A stretch of 64,000 nt of DNA from Riptortus pedestris (lineage: Eukaryota; Arthropoda; Insecta; Hemiptera; Alydidae). A model generated the notes under the pieces. It was not told the origin of the DNA. It ran no database searches and saw nothing but the letters and a program-made list of their open reading frames with translations. Of the stretch, positions 1 to 11,575 are shown piece by piece. The translations under genes and the position numbers were made by a program. Location of the stretch: NCBI GenBank assembly GCA_019009955.1, contig CM032228.1, forward strand, positions 210,897,001 through 210,961,000, given 5' to 3'. Position 1 is the first letter of the stretch. The number at the start of each line of letters is the position of its first letter.

Positions 1-958
1 TAACTTTTGTTATATACACTTTTTTCGTATACCGAATTATAAACGAGATATAAACTAAAACCTATAGCGGAAGTGAACAATTTTATTTGGCACAATAGAC
101 TCAACCAAACTAAATAAAACTCGGTATATGTATTAGCAGTAACGCCTTCATTATAATAAGCCGTACCAACATTTTTAGTTGCGGGCAGGGGTGGGGTTTA
201 TAAGGGAGGCCTGAAATTAAAAATGGTGATATTCCGTTTCCTATTGGTTTTTAGGCAAATATGCACATTACAAATGTTGTTTATTTTGTTATTTAGAGTA
301 ACTTTTGTTATATACACTTTTTTCGTATACCAAAGTATAAATGCGTTATACGCTAAAAATGATAGCGGGAGCCAACAATTTTATTTGGCACACAAGAGAC
401 TCAACCGAAATGAATAAAACTCGGTATTTGTATTAGCACTAACGCCTTCATTATCACAAGTCATACCAACATTTGTAGGAACGGGCAGGAGTGGGGGTTG
501 TAAGGGAGGCCTGTATATAAAAATAGCGGTATTTCGTTTTCTATTGGTTTTTCTGCAAATATGCACATGACAAAAGTTGTTTAGTTTGTTAGTTAAAGTA
601 ACTTTTGTTATATTCAATTTTGTTGTATAACAAATTACAAACGAGATACACTAAAAGGTAAAGCGGGAGTCAACTATTTTATTCGATACCAACGGAATAT
701 ATAAATTAGCATTAATTATTACATAGTTATAAGCTATATTAAAATGTTTAGGTTATAACGGGAGTGGGGATTATAAGGGAGACCTGAAATAAAAATTCGG
801 GATATTTCATTTTTTATGCCAAACCAACCACGGGTACTAGCCTTGAACACTGAAACGGGTAAATGTCAAAATATTGTGCAAAGTAAAGTCTTGCCGAAAA
901 AATATCATTATCATCCCGCCTCAAATGAATTCCCGGGCGAAGCCGGGTATCTGAGCTA

Positions 959-959
<1 letters not shown>
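1..959 (+). mobile_element. Family A element, copy A1 (Helitron-like, 5' part outside window)
   Basis: Non-coding. It contains tandem monomers of about 299 bp, recognisable by the recurring block with TAAGGGAGGCCTGAAAT and a 12-bp inverted repeat ATAACAAAAGTT/AACTTTTGTTAT. The 3' end reads CCCGGGCGAAGCCGGG (a 5-bp GC stem with a 6-nt loop), eight bases, then CTAG at 956-959 followed by T. A 3' hairpin plus CTRR is the known Helitron terminus, and insertion between A and T is the known Helitron target. No Rep or helicase coding sequence is present, so it is non-autonomous. The assignment to Helitron is inference from structure. Confidence 0.75.

Positions 960-1027
<68 letters not shown>
960..1027. 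repeat. (TA)n microsatellite at the palindrome centre
   Basis: About 68 bp of uninterrupted TA separating the 3' ends of A1 and A2. Confidence 0.97.
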
Positions 1028-1028
<1 letters not shown>

Positions 1029-2354
1029 CTAAGGTACCCGGCTTCGCCCGGGAATTCATTTGAGGCGGGATGATAATGGTATTTTTTCGGCAAGACTTTA
1101 CTTTGCACAATATTTTGACATTTACCCGTTTCAGTGTTCAAGGCTAGTACCCGTGGTTGGTTTGGCATAAAAAATGAAATATCCCGAATTTTTATTTCAG
1201 GCCTCCCTTATAATCCCCACTCCCGTTATAACCTAAACATTTTAATATAGCTTATAACTATGTAATAATTAATGCTAATTTATATATTCCGTTGGTATCG
1301 AATAAAATAGTTGACTCCCGCTTTACCTTTTAGTGTATCTCGTTTGTAATTTGTTATACAACAAAATTGAATATAACAAAAGTTACTTTAACTAACAAAC
1401 TAAACAACTTTTGTCATGTGCATATTTGCAGAAAAACCAATAGAAAACGAAATACCGCTATTTTTATATACAGGCCTCCCTTACAACCCCCACTCCTGCC
1501 CGTTCCTACAAATGTTGGTATGACTTGTGATAATGAAGGCGTTAGTGCTAATACAAATACCGAGTTTTATTCATTTCGGTTGAGTCTCTTGTGTGCCAAA
1601 TAAAATTGTTGGCTCCCGCTATCATTTTTAGCGTATAACGCATTTATACTTTGGTATACGAAAAAAGTGTATATAACAAAAGTTACTCTAAATAACAAAA
1701 TAAACAACATTTGTAATGTGCATATTTGCCTAAAAACCAATAGGAAACGGAATATCACCATTTTTTATTTCAGGCCTCCCTTATAACCCCCACCCCTGCC
1801 CGCAACTAAAAATGTTGGTACGGCTTATTATAATGAAGGCGTTACTGCTAATACATATACCGAGTTTTATTTAGTTTGGTTGAGTCTATTGTGCCAAATA
1901 AAATTGTTCACTTCCGCTATAGGTTTTAGTTTATATCTCGTTTATAATTCGGTATACGAAAAAAGTGTATATAACAAAAGTTACTCTAAATAACAAAATA
2001 AACAACATTTGTTATGTGCATATTTGCCGAAAAACCAATAGGAAACGAAATATCGCTATTTTTAATTTCAGACCTCCCTTATAACCCCCACTCCTGTTCG
2101 TCTCAGAGAAAATTAATATAGCCTAAAGACTAAGTTGGGTTAGTAGTAATATATATACCAAGTTTCATAAAATTCGGTTCAGCCGTTTATGCGTGAAAAG
2201 GTAACAAACAAACAAACAAACAAATAAACAAACAAACAGTCACGAAAGAAACAAAATGCAGTTATGGTGTCCATGACATGTGAAACGAAAAGTTATCGTG
2301 AAATTTCGGGAAAATAATCAATGTACAGACAGAGGTTACAATTTTATATATATA
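1028..2354 (-). mobile_element. Family A element, copy A2
   Basis: Reverse-oriented family A copy. Its 3' end next to the TA tract reads (on the minus strand) GCCGGGTACCTTAGCT, a second terminal subtype distinct from the TATCTGAGCTAG subtype of A1. It carries about four monomers and the family's 5' region: a (CAAA)n-rich stretch near 2207-2240, then the conserved terminus that reads ACAGAGGTTACAATTTTATA on the plus strand at about 2330-2350. It abuts A3 with only a short TATATATA between them. Confidence 0.75.
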
Positions 2355-3627
2355 CTAGCTCAGATACCCGGCTTCGCTCGGGAATTCATTTGAGGCTGAA
2401 TGGTGATGGTATATTTTTGGCAAGGCTTTACTTTGCACAATATTTTGACATTTACCCGTTTCAGTGTTAGGGTTAATACCCGTTGTTGGCATTTGTTAAT
2501 AATAAAATTATTTTTTTTATGTAAGTCTTCACTGGCCTGCATATTGTCATATTTCCCGTCTCCTGTGCATTATGCGTAGATTTGAATTATTAAGGAGAAA
2601 ATATTGACATACATTTGGCATAATTTTTTCAGGTCAGGTACCTGGTAGTTCATATCGAAACGAAGTGTTGAGCAAATTTCTATAAATAACAAAAGAAACA
2701 ACTTTTGTTATGTGCATATTTGCCGAAAATGCAATAGGAAACGAAATATCACTATTATTAATTTCAGGCATTCCTTATAACCCCCACTCCTGCCCGTCCC
2801 TAGAAATGTTAGTATAGCTTATTATAATGAAGGCGTTAGTAGTAATTCACATGCCAAGTTTTGTTTAATTCGGTTGAGTCTTTTGTGCCAAATAAAATTG
2901 TGGACTCCCGCTTTAGTTTATAGCGGATAACTCATTTATGCTTCCGTATACGGCAAAAGTGCATATTACAAAAGTTACTCTAAATAACAAAACAACTTTT
3001 GTTATGTGCATATTTGCTGAAAAAGCAATAGGAAACAAAATATCGCTATTTTTAATTTCAGGCCTCCCTTATAACCCCCACTCCTGCCCGTCTCTAGAAA
3101 TATTAGTATGGCTTATTATAAGGAAATTGTTAGTATTAATTCACATAGCGAGTTTGGTTTAGTTCGGTTGAGTCTTTTGTGCCAAATAAAATTGTGGACT
3201 CCCGCAGTAGTTTTTAGCGTATAACTCATTTATACTTCCGTATACGGCAAAAATGCTTATAACAAAAGTTACTCTAAATAACAAAATAAACAACTTTTGA
3301 TATGTGCATATTTGCTGAAAAAGCAATAGGAAACGAAATATCGCTATTATTAATTTCAGGCCTCCCTTATAACCCCCACTCCTGTTCGTCTTAGAGAATA
3401 TTAATATAGCCTAAAGTCTAAGTTGGGCTAGTAGTAACATACATACCAAGTTTCATAAAATTCGGTTCAGCCGTTTATGCGTGAAAAGGTAACAAACAAA
3501 CAAATAAACAAACAAACAAACAAACAGACACGAAAGAAACAAAATGCAGTTATGGTGTCTATGACATGTGAAACGAAAAGTTATCGTGAAATTTCGCGAA
3601 AAAAATCAATGTACAGACAGAGGTTAC

Positions 3628-3633
<6 letters not shown>
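2355..3633 (-). mobile_element. Family A element, copy A3
   Basis: Complete-looking reverse copy. It begins at CTAG (2355-2358) with the CCCGGC...CCGGG-type hairpin, continues with a roughly 300-bp unique 3' region, then about three monomers, and ends with the (CAAA)n-rich 5' region and terminal TTACAATTTTATA before a long TA tract. It lies head-to-tail with A2. Confidence 0.75.

Positions 3634-3695
<62 letters not shown>
3634..3695. repeat. (TA)n microsatellite
   Basis: About 62 bp of TA, shared between the 5' end of A3 and the downstream half of family B copy B1. Translations of it (YIYIYI) are not genes. Confidence 0.97.
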
Positions 3696-3696
<1 letters not shown>

Positions 3697-3699
<3 letters not shown>

Positions 3700-4154
3700 C
3701 TGTTACCGCTCTAGCGGTCGCAATGTTTGTTTGATCGTTACTAAACTCGATATTTAATTGTTTTATGCAAAAAGACAGATCAAGTTCGTTAAAGGCTGAA
3801 ATCAGACCAGTGGGAGGGGGGTTTAGAGGGGGAATTTCGAAAATCCGAAATATCTCTCTTACTATACGTCGGATCGAAAAATTGTATAGAACCAATATTT
3901 TTGAAAATTAAATTTACTATAAATATTATTATGTACTTTTATTCTCTATCTTGAATATTAACCGCGATATTTGCATGTTTATTAAGTGTGTGCCGGTAAC
4001 GGACGAGATGATCGGCTAAGGTCGGTTCTATTCGTTTCCGCCGAAAGCTAGTTCGGCCGTTTCCCTAACTGTTCGGTTCTCGTATGGGGATTTCTCTATT
4101 GTATAACTTCACGTGGGAAATCTGCTTAGTTTACGCAGCCCCTGCGTGACGGAC
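3697..4154 (+). mobile_element. Family B element, right half, copy B1
   Basis: Starts with GTCTGTTACCGCTCTAGCGG. It ends with the family B 3' structure: GGGAAATCTGCT (the subterminal inverted repeat), a hairpin ACGCAGCCCCTGCGT (6-bp stem, CCC loop), then GACGGAC followed by a T run. The left half, which normally precedes the internal TA tract, is absent here because family A copies occupy that side. Confidence 0.72.
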
Positions 4155-5074
4155 TTTTATATTTTATTGATGTCTAAATATCCCCTTGAGACGGAGTGGT
4201 GGCACTCGAAACGCGTCGGGGTAAATTAAATGACTCCAAAAATAGAGGAATAGAAATTCAGGAATGAAACGATATAGTAAAACTTAATGTCGTGAATCTC
4301 ATCAATCTCGTTTTGAATAAACAAGATCCTTCTTGCAGGAATTGTTATGAAAACATGTTTCATCTGTAGGTTTAATGCAACAGCCATGACAAATGTTTTC
4401 CTTAGGATGCTTATTGCCAGTTTTGTGTTGTTTCCTCTATAACCCCCCGCCCTCTATATTGAACGATCATTCTTTTTCTATAGACTATACATTGTTCCGG
4501 CTTAGCTAAATATAGACTCAAGATATCTCTATAAATAGTATATTTTTTCTAATTCATGTCTTTCTTCGGTTCATCAACTTCTTCGGCTGCTTAAATAAGC
4601 AGATTTCCCTCGAGAAGATTAATAATAGATAAATCTACATACTGCTAACACAACTCCACCTTGAATATTAAGTGAATAAATACAAACGGTAATAAGAAAT
4701 CTTCCCCTCCTGGCGGGAAGCGTCTTAAATGTAAACAAACAGGCCTGCCAACCCGACTCTCACCGGGAAAAAAACAATTGCTGAAATATATCAGAATTTA
4801 ACTTATTAATTTGATTAAAAACTATTTACTTTATCTAGTACTATAATTTATAATGAATCAGAATATTTTTTATCTCAATCAATCAAATTTAAGTAGTCCA
4901 AAAACGTAAGACAGGGGGGGGGGTTACCAGAACATGTTTGCATGTATGTCGTATAATAAAGGTCTCTTGAAAAAATAAAAATTGGTATTTAAGCTTCGAA
5001 TACTGAGATTTCATAACCGAGTTTTGTTAGTTTAACATGAGTAGAAGTGGGAGTTTACTGAAGACTGGAAACTA
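4155..5074. other. No gene or repeat recognised
   Basis: AT-rich sequence with a short G10 run near 4913-4922. I see no open frame of interest and no match to the other repeat families in the window. Confidence 0.6.
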
Positions 5075-5301
5075 TAAAATCCAAATATTTCGGCTAATAT
5101 TCATGATACATAAAATACGTATAGAACAATATTTATAGATAATTTAATTTTCAATAAGATTGTTTCTATACAATTTTTCGATGGGACGTATAGTAGCGGA
5201 GATATTTTGCCTTTTCAAAATTCTCCCCCCTCTAAACCCCTAATTTGCCCCTTGGTAGCGATCAAACAAAAAATGCGACAGCTAGAGCGTTAAAAGACAA
5301 A

Positions 5302-5356
<55 letters not shown>

Positions 5357-5472
5357 GAAGGGACCTCATTTTCATCATCATCTGGGATTGATGGACATTT
5401 GAGGAAGTTTTTCATAACTCGCGTCATGAGTACGACCTCAATAGCTGATTTTCCTTAAGGGAAATCTGCTAG
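5075..5472 (-). mobile_element. Family B element, copy B2, 3' truncated
   Basis: Reverse copy. The 5' end lies at 5472 (on the minus strand AGCAGATTTCCCTTAAGG), followed by the region ending in a GGTCCCTTCAAAATT-type motif, an internal (TG)n(TA)n tract at about 5302-5351, and the conserved middle. It stops near 5075, before the 3' hairpin. Confidence 0.7.
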
Positions 5473-5689
5473 AACATAACAAATTAATAATTTATCAACT
5501 TTATTGCATATTAATCACAGCTCTTGATTATATTAATCAAAAATTGGTATTTGGTAGAGTAAAACTTTTTCCAGTGGAATAGTCATTCAGCGTACCGCCT
5601 TACACGAGTGGGGATAGTAGTTAAACACATAATTATCTATTTGGCGGGTAAAACCAAATTGCAAAAAAAAGAAAACTGTGTAGCAACAA

Positions 5690-6872
5690 AGAGACGTGTT
5701 ATACGGGTTAATAACCGTCGTTGGTGTGGATTTGTTAATAATAAAATTAATTTTTTATGTAAGACTTCACTGTCCTCCATATTGTCATATTTCCCGTTTC
5801 CTGTGCATTATGCATAGATTAAAAATTATAAAGGACAAATATTATAATAATTAGAATTAATTATTCCAGGTGAGGTACCTGGTAGTACATATTGAAAAGA
5901 ATTGTTGAGCAAATTTCTCTAAATAACAAAATAAACAACTTTTGATAAGTGCATATTTGCCGAAACCCCAATAGGAAACGAAATATCACTACTTTTATTT
6001 TCAGGTATCCCTTATAACGCCCACTCCTACCCGTCCCTAGACATGTTAGTATGGCTTATTATAAGGTAGGCGTTAGTGCCAATACACATACCGAGTTTGG
6101 TTTAGTTCGGTTGAGTCTTTTGTGCCAAATAAAATTGTGGACTCCCGCTATAGTTTTTAGCGTATAACGCATTTATACTTCCGTATACGGCAAAAGTGCA
6201 TATAACAAAAGTTACTCTAAATAACAAAATAAACAACTTTTGTTATGTGCATATTTCCTGAAACAGCAATAGGAAACAAAATATCGCTATTTTTAATTTC
6301 AGGCCTCCCTTATAACCCCCACCCCTGCCCGTCCCTAGAAATGTTAGTATGGCTTATTATAAGGAAGGCGTTAGTACTAATTCATATACCGTGTTTTGTT
6401 TAGTTCGGTTGAGTCTTTTGTGCCAAATAAAATTGTGGACTCCCGCTATAGTTTTTAGCGTATAACGCATTTATACTTCCGTATACGGCAAAAGTGCATA
6501 TAACAAAAGTTACTCTAAATTACAAAATAAACAACTTTTGTTATGTGCATATTTGCTGAAAAAGCAATAGGAAACGAAATATCGCTATTTTTAATTTCAG
6601 GCCTCCCTTATAACCCCCACTTCTGTTTGTCTTAGAGAATATTAATATAGCCTAAAGTCTAAGTTGGGCTAGTAGTAATTTACATACCAAGTTTCATAAA
6701 ATTCGGTTCAGCCGTTTATGCGTGAAAAGGTAACAAACAAACAAACAAATAAACAAACAAACAAACAAACAGACACCAAAAAAACAAAATGCAGTTATGG
6801 TGTCTATGACATGTGAAACGAAAAGTTATCGTGAAATTTCGCGAAAAAAATCAATGTACAGACAGAGGTTAC

Positions 6873-6877
<5 letters not shown>
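5690..6877 (-). mobile_element. Family A element, copy A4, lacking its 3' terminus
   Basis: Enters family A sequence near 5690 inside the unique 3' region and continues through about three monomers (spacing 299 bp, e.g. GGCCTCCCTTATAAC at about 6302 and 6601). It ends with the (CAAA)n-rich 5' region and TTACAATTTTATA. The CTAG hairpin end is missing. The 200 bp just upstream (5473-5690) are unassigned. Confidence 0.7.

Positions 6878-6927
<50 letters not shown>
6878..6927. repeat. (TA)n microsatellite between A4 and A5
   Basis: About 50 bp of TA joining the 5' end of A4 to the 3' end of A5 in head-to-tail order. Confidence 0.95.
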
Positions 6928-6928
<1 letters not shown>

Positions 6929-7910
6929 TAGCTCAGATACCCGGCTTCGCCCGGGAATTCATTTGAGGCTGAATGGTGATGGTATTTTTAGCAGGCTTTA
7001 CATTGCACAATATTTTTATATTTCCCGGCTCTTATACATGTAAATATGGTGAATTTTTATTTCAGGCCTCCCTTTTAACCCCCCTCCCGTTCGAACATAA
7101 AAATTTTAATATAACTTATAATCATGGAAGAAATAATGCTAATTGACATACCGAGTTTTGTTAAGTTCGGTTCAGCCGTTAGTGCCCGCTAAAGTTTTAA
7201 CGTATAACTCATTTATACTTAGGTATACGACAAAAGTGTATATAACAAAAGTTACTCTAAATAACAAAATAAACAACTTTTGTTATGTTTATGTTTGCGG
7301 AAAAACCAATAGGAAACGAAATATCGCTATTTTTAATTTCAGGCTTTCCTTATAACCCCCACTCCTGCCCGTCCATAGAAATGTTGGTATGGCTTATTAT
7401 AATGAAGGCCTCACTGCTAATACACATACCGAGTTTTATTTAGTTCGGTTGAGTCTTTTTTGGCAGATAATATTGTTGACTCCCGCTATAATTTTTAGCG
7501 TATAACGCATTTAAACTTAGGTGTACGACAAAAGTGTATATAACAAAAGTTACTCTAAATAACAAAATAAACAACTTTTGTTATGTGCATATTTACCGAA
7601 AAACCAATAGAAAACGAAATATCGCTATTTTTAATTTCAGGCTTCCCTTATAACCCTCACTCCTGTTCGTCTCAGAGAAAATTAATATAGCCTAAAGTCT
7701 AAGATGGGTTAGTAGTAATATACATACCAAGTTTCATAAAATTCGGTTCAGTCTTTTATGCGTGAAAAGGTAACAAACAAACAAACAAACAAACATACAC
7801 GAAAGAAACAAAATGCAGATATGGTGTTTATGACGTGTGAAACGAAAAGTTATCGTGAAATTTCGCGAAAAAAATCAATGTACAGACAGAGGTTACAATT
7901 TTATATATAT
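6928..7910 (-). mobile_element. Family A element, copy A5
   Basis: Short complete copy. CTAG is at 6928-6931 with its hairpin, a reduced unique region, two monomers, the (CAAA)n-rich region and the 5' terminus near 7900. It is followed after only a short TA stretch by A6. Confidence 0.75.
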
Positions 7911-10062
7911 ATAGCTAAGGTACCCGGCTTCGCTCGGGAAATCATTTAAGGCTGAATGATGATAGTATTTTTTTGGGCAAGGCTTCAATGTTTACAACTA
8001 CACTTCTCGTCGGCGCGCATTGTTTTGCTGTGAGGGTCAGGCAGGCGACTTATAAATGAGAAATTTTATATTTGAAGAATAAATAAAAATGTGTTCCTAA
8101 TCTATCCCTTGCCACTTTTTAACTCACCTTTTTGAATACTTCATACCATAATCATGGATAGTATTTATTACAATTAAATATCGTCTATAATGAAACTTAT
8201 TTCCTGTCATAAACCAATCCGAGCTCATATAGTTTAAGCATAGTTTAGCACGTAAGGTTATATTCATAATAGTAGATCTCAGTGGTAACCACTTCCCGTA
8301 ATGCCCAGCATTTCACAGGAAATTAGTAAACTCAATTAACTCTATTAGCCTCCGTCTATTTCCGCTCTCGCATTAGAGCTATCAACACTCTTCTCCTTAA
8401 ATTATTAATTCAAAATATTATTTTAATAATTTATCTACCTGATGGAATTAAATAATAGTGTTACCCTAAAAATAATTTCAATTATATTCAAAAAGCTAGT
8501 CGAGGGGAAGAGATCGTAGCCTTCCCTGCAACCTAAGTAATACTTTAAACAATCATATCGAGTTTAAGAGCATTTTGTCTTTTGTCATAATGACATTAAG
8601 GTTTAATTGTTATGATAGTACCAAATATGTACTATCATAACAATTAAACCATCATTTCAATAACATGAAGATATCGGAAATAAGATAGTATATAACCAAA
8701 ATCAAAGAGTTTGATTCCCTACTACTTCCCTTAACACTCCTTGAGGAAATTCAGCACGATTTTTTTTTTTAAATAATACATTATACAAATTAAATAATGG
8801 AAATGCTCTTATAGTTTAAATTTCTTTTGGAAATAAATAATAAAGTTATTTTCTAGGGGAAAAAAATAAATGAGGCGAAGGGGGAGGGGGATTTATAATC
8901 TCACTAATCCGAATCATACTTAGTACTAAATAATCGAAATAGATAAGGCTAAAACATAACATCATTTGTCATAATATGCCTATATTAAAAACACTTAAAT
9001 AAGTACTAATAAAATCGTCCACTCCCGCTATAGATTTAGCTTATATCCTGTATTTACTTCATTTTACGACATAAGTGAATGAAACAAAAGTTGCTCTAAA
9101 TAACAAAGTAAACAACTTTTGTTATGTGCACCTTTGCCGAAAAACAAATAGGAAATGAAATATCGTGAATTTTTACTTCAGGCCTCCCTTATAACTCCCA
9201 CTCCCGTTCGAACCTAAAAATTTTAATATAGCTTATAATCATGAGAGAATTAATGCTAATTGACATACCGAGTTTTGTTAAGTTCGGTTCAATCGTTAGC
9301 GCCCAATAAAATAGTTGACTCACGCTATCGTTTATAGTATATATCTCGTTTATACTTCGTTAAAGGTCAAAAATGAATATCACAAAAGTTACTCTAAATA
9401 ACAAAATAAACAACTTTTGATAGGTTTATATTTGCCGAAAAACGAATAGAAAACGAAATACCGCTATTTTAAATTCAGGCCTCCCTTACAACCCCCACTC
9501 CTGCCCGTCCCTAGAAATGTTAGTATGGATTATTATAATGAAAGCGTTAGTGCTAATACACATACCGAGTTTTATTCATTTCGGTTGGGTCTTTCGTCTC
9601 AAATAAAATTGTTCACATTCGTTATAGGTTTTTGCGTATATCTCGTTTATAATTCGGTATACGAAAAAAGTGTATATAACAAAAGTTACTCTCAATAACA
9701 CAGTAAACAACTTTTGTTATATGCATATTTGCCAAAAAACTAATAGGAAACGAAATATCGCTATTTTTAATTTCAGGCCACCCTTATAACCCCCACTCCT
9801 GTTCGTCTCAGAGAATATTAATATAGCCTAAAGTCTAAGTTGGGTTAGTAGTAATACACATACCAAGTTTCATAAAATTCGGTTCAGCCGTTTATCCGTG
9901 AAAAGGTAACAAACAAACAAACAAATAAACAAACAAACAAACAAACAAACAGACACCAAAGAAACAAAATGCAGTTATGGTGTCTATGACATGTGAAACG
10001 AAAAGTTATCGTGAAATTTCGCGAAAAAAATCAATGTACAGACAGAGGTTACAATTTTATAT
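7911..10062 (-). mobile_element. Family A element, copy A6, long variant with unique core
   Basis: Starts with the TACCTTAGCT-type 3' terminus (complement of 7911-7930). It leaves the usual family A sequence near 7990 and holds a roughly 1-kb core (about 7990-9010) before returning to monomers at about 9010-9900 and the 5' terminus near 10055. The core is also present in copy A9 and has no coding potential that I can see. Its presence between family A ends in both copies suggests a longer ancestral form. Confidence 0.68.
8600..8650. repeat. Perfect 22-bp hairpin in the A6 core
   Basis: Arms 8600-8621 and 8629-8650 are exact reverse complements, with a 7-nt loop. The equivalent part of the A9 core (about 13262-13300) has only one arm, so the hairpin arose in one copy. 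Confidence 0.92.
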
Positions 10063-10067
10063 ATATA

Positions 10068-11168
10068 CTACCTCAGATACCCGGCTTCGCCGGGAATTCA
10101 TTTGAGGCTGAATGGTGATGGTATTTTTTAGCAGGCTATACATTGCACAATATTTTGACATTTGCCCGTCCCAGTGTTTAGGAAAGATACCCGTCGTTGC
10201 CGGTGATTTGCTAATAATAGAATTATTTGTTCGATAATTCTTCACAGTCTTCGATATTTTTATATTTCCCGTCTCTTATACATGTAAATGTGGTGAATTT
10301 TTATTTCAGGCCTCCCTTATACCCCCCCTCCCGTTCGAACCTAAAAATTTTAATATAACTTATAATCATGGAAGTAATGCTAATTGACATACCGAGTTTT
10401 GTTAAGTTCGGTTCACCCGTTAGTGCCCGCTGAAGTTTTAACGTATAACTCATTTACACTTAGGTATACGACAAAAGTGTATATAAAAAAAGTCACTCCA
10501 AATAACAAAATAAACAACTTTTGTTATGTTTATATTTGCGGAAAAACCAATAGGAAACGAAATATCGCTATTTTTAATTTCAGGCTTCCCTTATAACCCC
10601 TACTCCTGCCCGTCCATAGAAATGTTGGTATGGCTTATTATAATGAAGGCCTCATTGTTAATACACATACCGAGTTTTATTTAGTTCGGTTGAGTCTTTT
10701 TTGGCAAATAATATTGTTCACTTCCGCTATAATTTTTAGCTTATAACACATTTAAACTTCGGTATACGACAAAAGTGTATATAACAAAAGTTACTCTAAA
10801 TAACAAAATAAACAACTTTTGATGTGTGCATATTTGCCGAAAAACCAATAGAAAACGAAATATCGCTATTTTTAATTTCAGGCTTTCCTTATAACCCCCA
10901 CTCCTGTTTGTCTCAGAGAATATTAACATAGCCTAAAGTCTAAGTTGGGTTAGTAGTAATATACATACTAAGTTTCATAAAATTCGGCTCAGCCGTTTAT
11001 GCGTGAAAAGGTAACAAACAAACAAACAAACAAATAAACAAACAAACAAACAGACACCAAAGAAACAAAATGCAGTTATGGTGTCTATGACATGTAAAAC
11101 GAAAAGTTATCGTGAAATTTCGCGAAAAAAATCAATGTACAGACAGAGGTTACAATTTTATATATATA
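10068..11168 (-). mobile_element. Family A element, copy A7
   Basis: The terminal CTAG is mutated to CTAC (10068-10071) and the hairpin has lost a base (CCCGGCTTCGCCGGG). The rest is typical: unique region, two monomers, (CAAA)n-rich region and 5' terminus before a short TA stretch. Confidence 0.73.
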
Positions 11169-11518
11169 TTAAATTTTTTGTTATTTAGAGAAATTTGCTC
11201 AACAATTCTTTTCAATATGAACTACCAGGAACAGCACCTGGAAAAATTAATTTTAATGTATGATAATATTTTGTCCTTAATAATTCAAATCTATGCAAAT
11301 GCACACGAAACGGGAAATATGACAATATGGAGGACAGTGAAGTCTTACATAAAAAATTAATTTTATTATTAATAAATCCACATAAACGACGGGTATTGCC
11401 CCGTATAACACTGGATGGGTAAATGTCAAAATATTGTGCAAAGTCAAGCCTTGCCAAAAAAATATCATCACCATTCAGCCTCAAATGAATTCCCGGGCGA
11501 AGCCGGGTATCTGAGCTA

Positions 11519-11519
<1 letters not shown>
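11169..11519 (+). mobile_element. Family A element, copy A8, 3' part only
   Basis: Plus-strand copy with no monomers intact. It starts in the segment flanking the monomers (ATTTAGAGAAATTTGCTC) and runs through the unique 3' region to the GC hairpin and CTAG at 11516-11519. It faces A9 3' end to 3' end. Confidence 0.72.
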
Positions 11520-11572
<53 letters not shown>

Positions 11573-11575
11573 ATA
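11520..11575. repeat. (TA)n microsatellite between A8 and A9
   Basis: About 56 bp of TA with one TTT interruption, at the centre of a second 3'-to-3' inverted pair. Confidence 0.95.

Larger units (their letters stand above)
1..1983. repeat. Near-perfect palindrome around a TA microsatellite, open at the left window edge
   Basis: Position x on one strand matches position 1984-x on the other with no indels that I can find. The first bases of the window are the exact reverse complement of 1921-1983. Two translated stretches in the left arm (223-417 and 381-617) recur identically on the opposite strand in the right arm (1567-1761 and 1367-1603). The only arm mismatch I saw is at 782 versus 1202. 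The arms also differ at their inner ends around 949-959. Each arm is a family A element, and the two meet 3' end to 3' end across the TA tract. The outer limit is unknown because the palindrome reaches base 1. Confidence 0.93.

Noticed and set aside
814..1168. Open frames rich in YIYIYI (also at 3477-3895, 6813-7043, 19243-19443 and 39526-39817)
   Set aside because: These are translations of TA microsatellites with transposon ends.
223..1761. Identical 64- and 78-codon open frames on opposite strands
   Set aside because: They are the same family A repeat read in the two arms of the palindrome. The monomer is non-coding in other copies.
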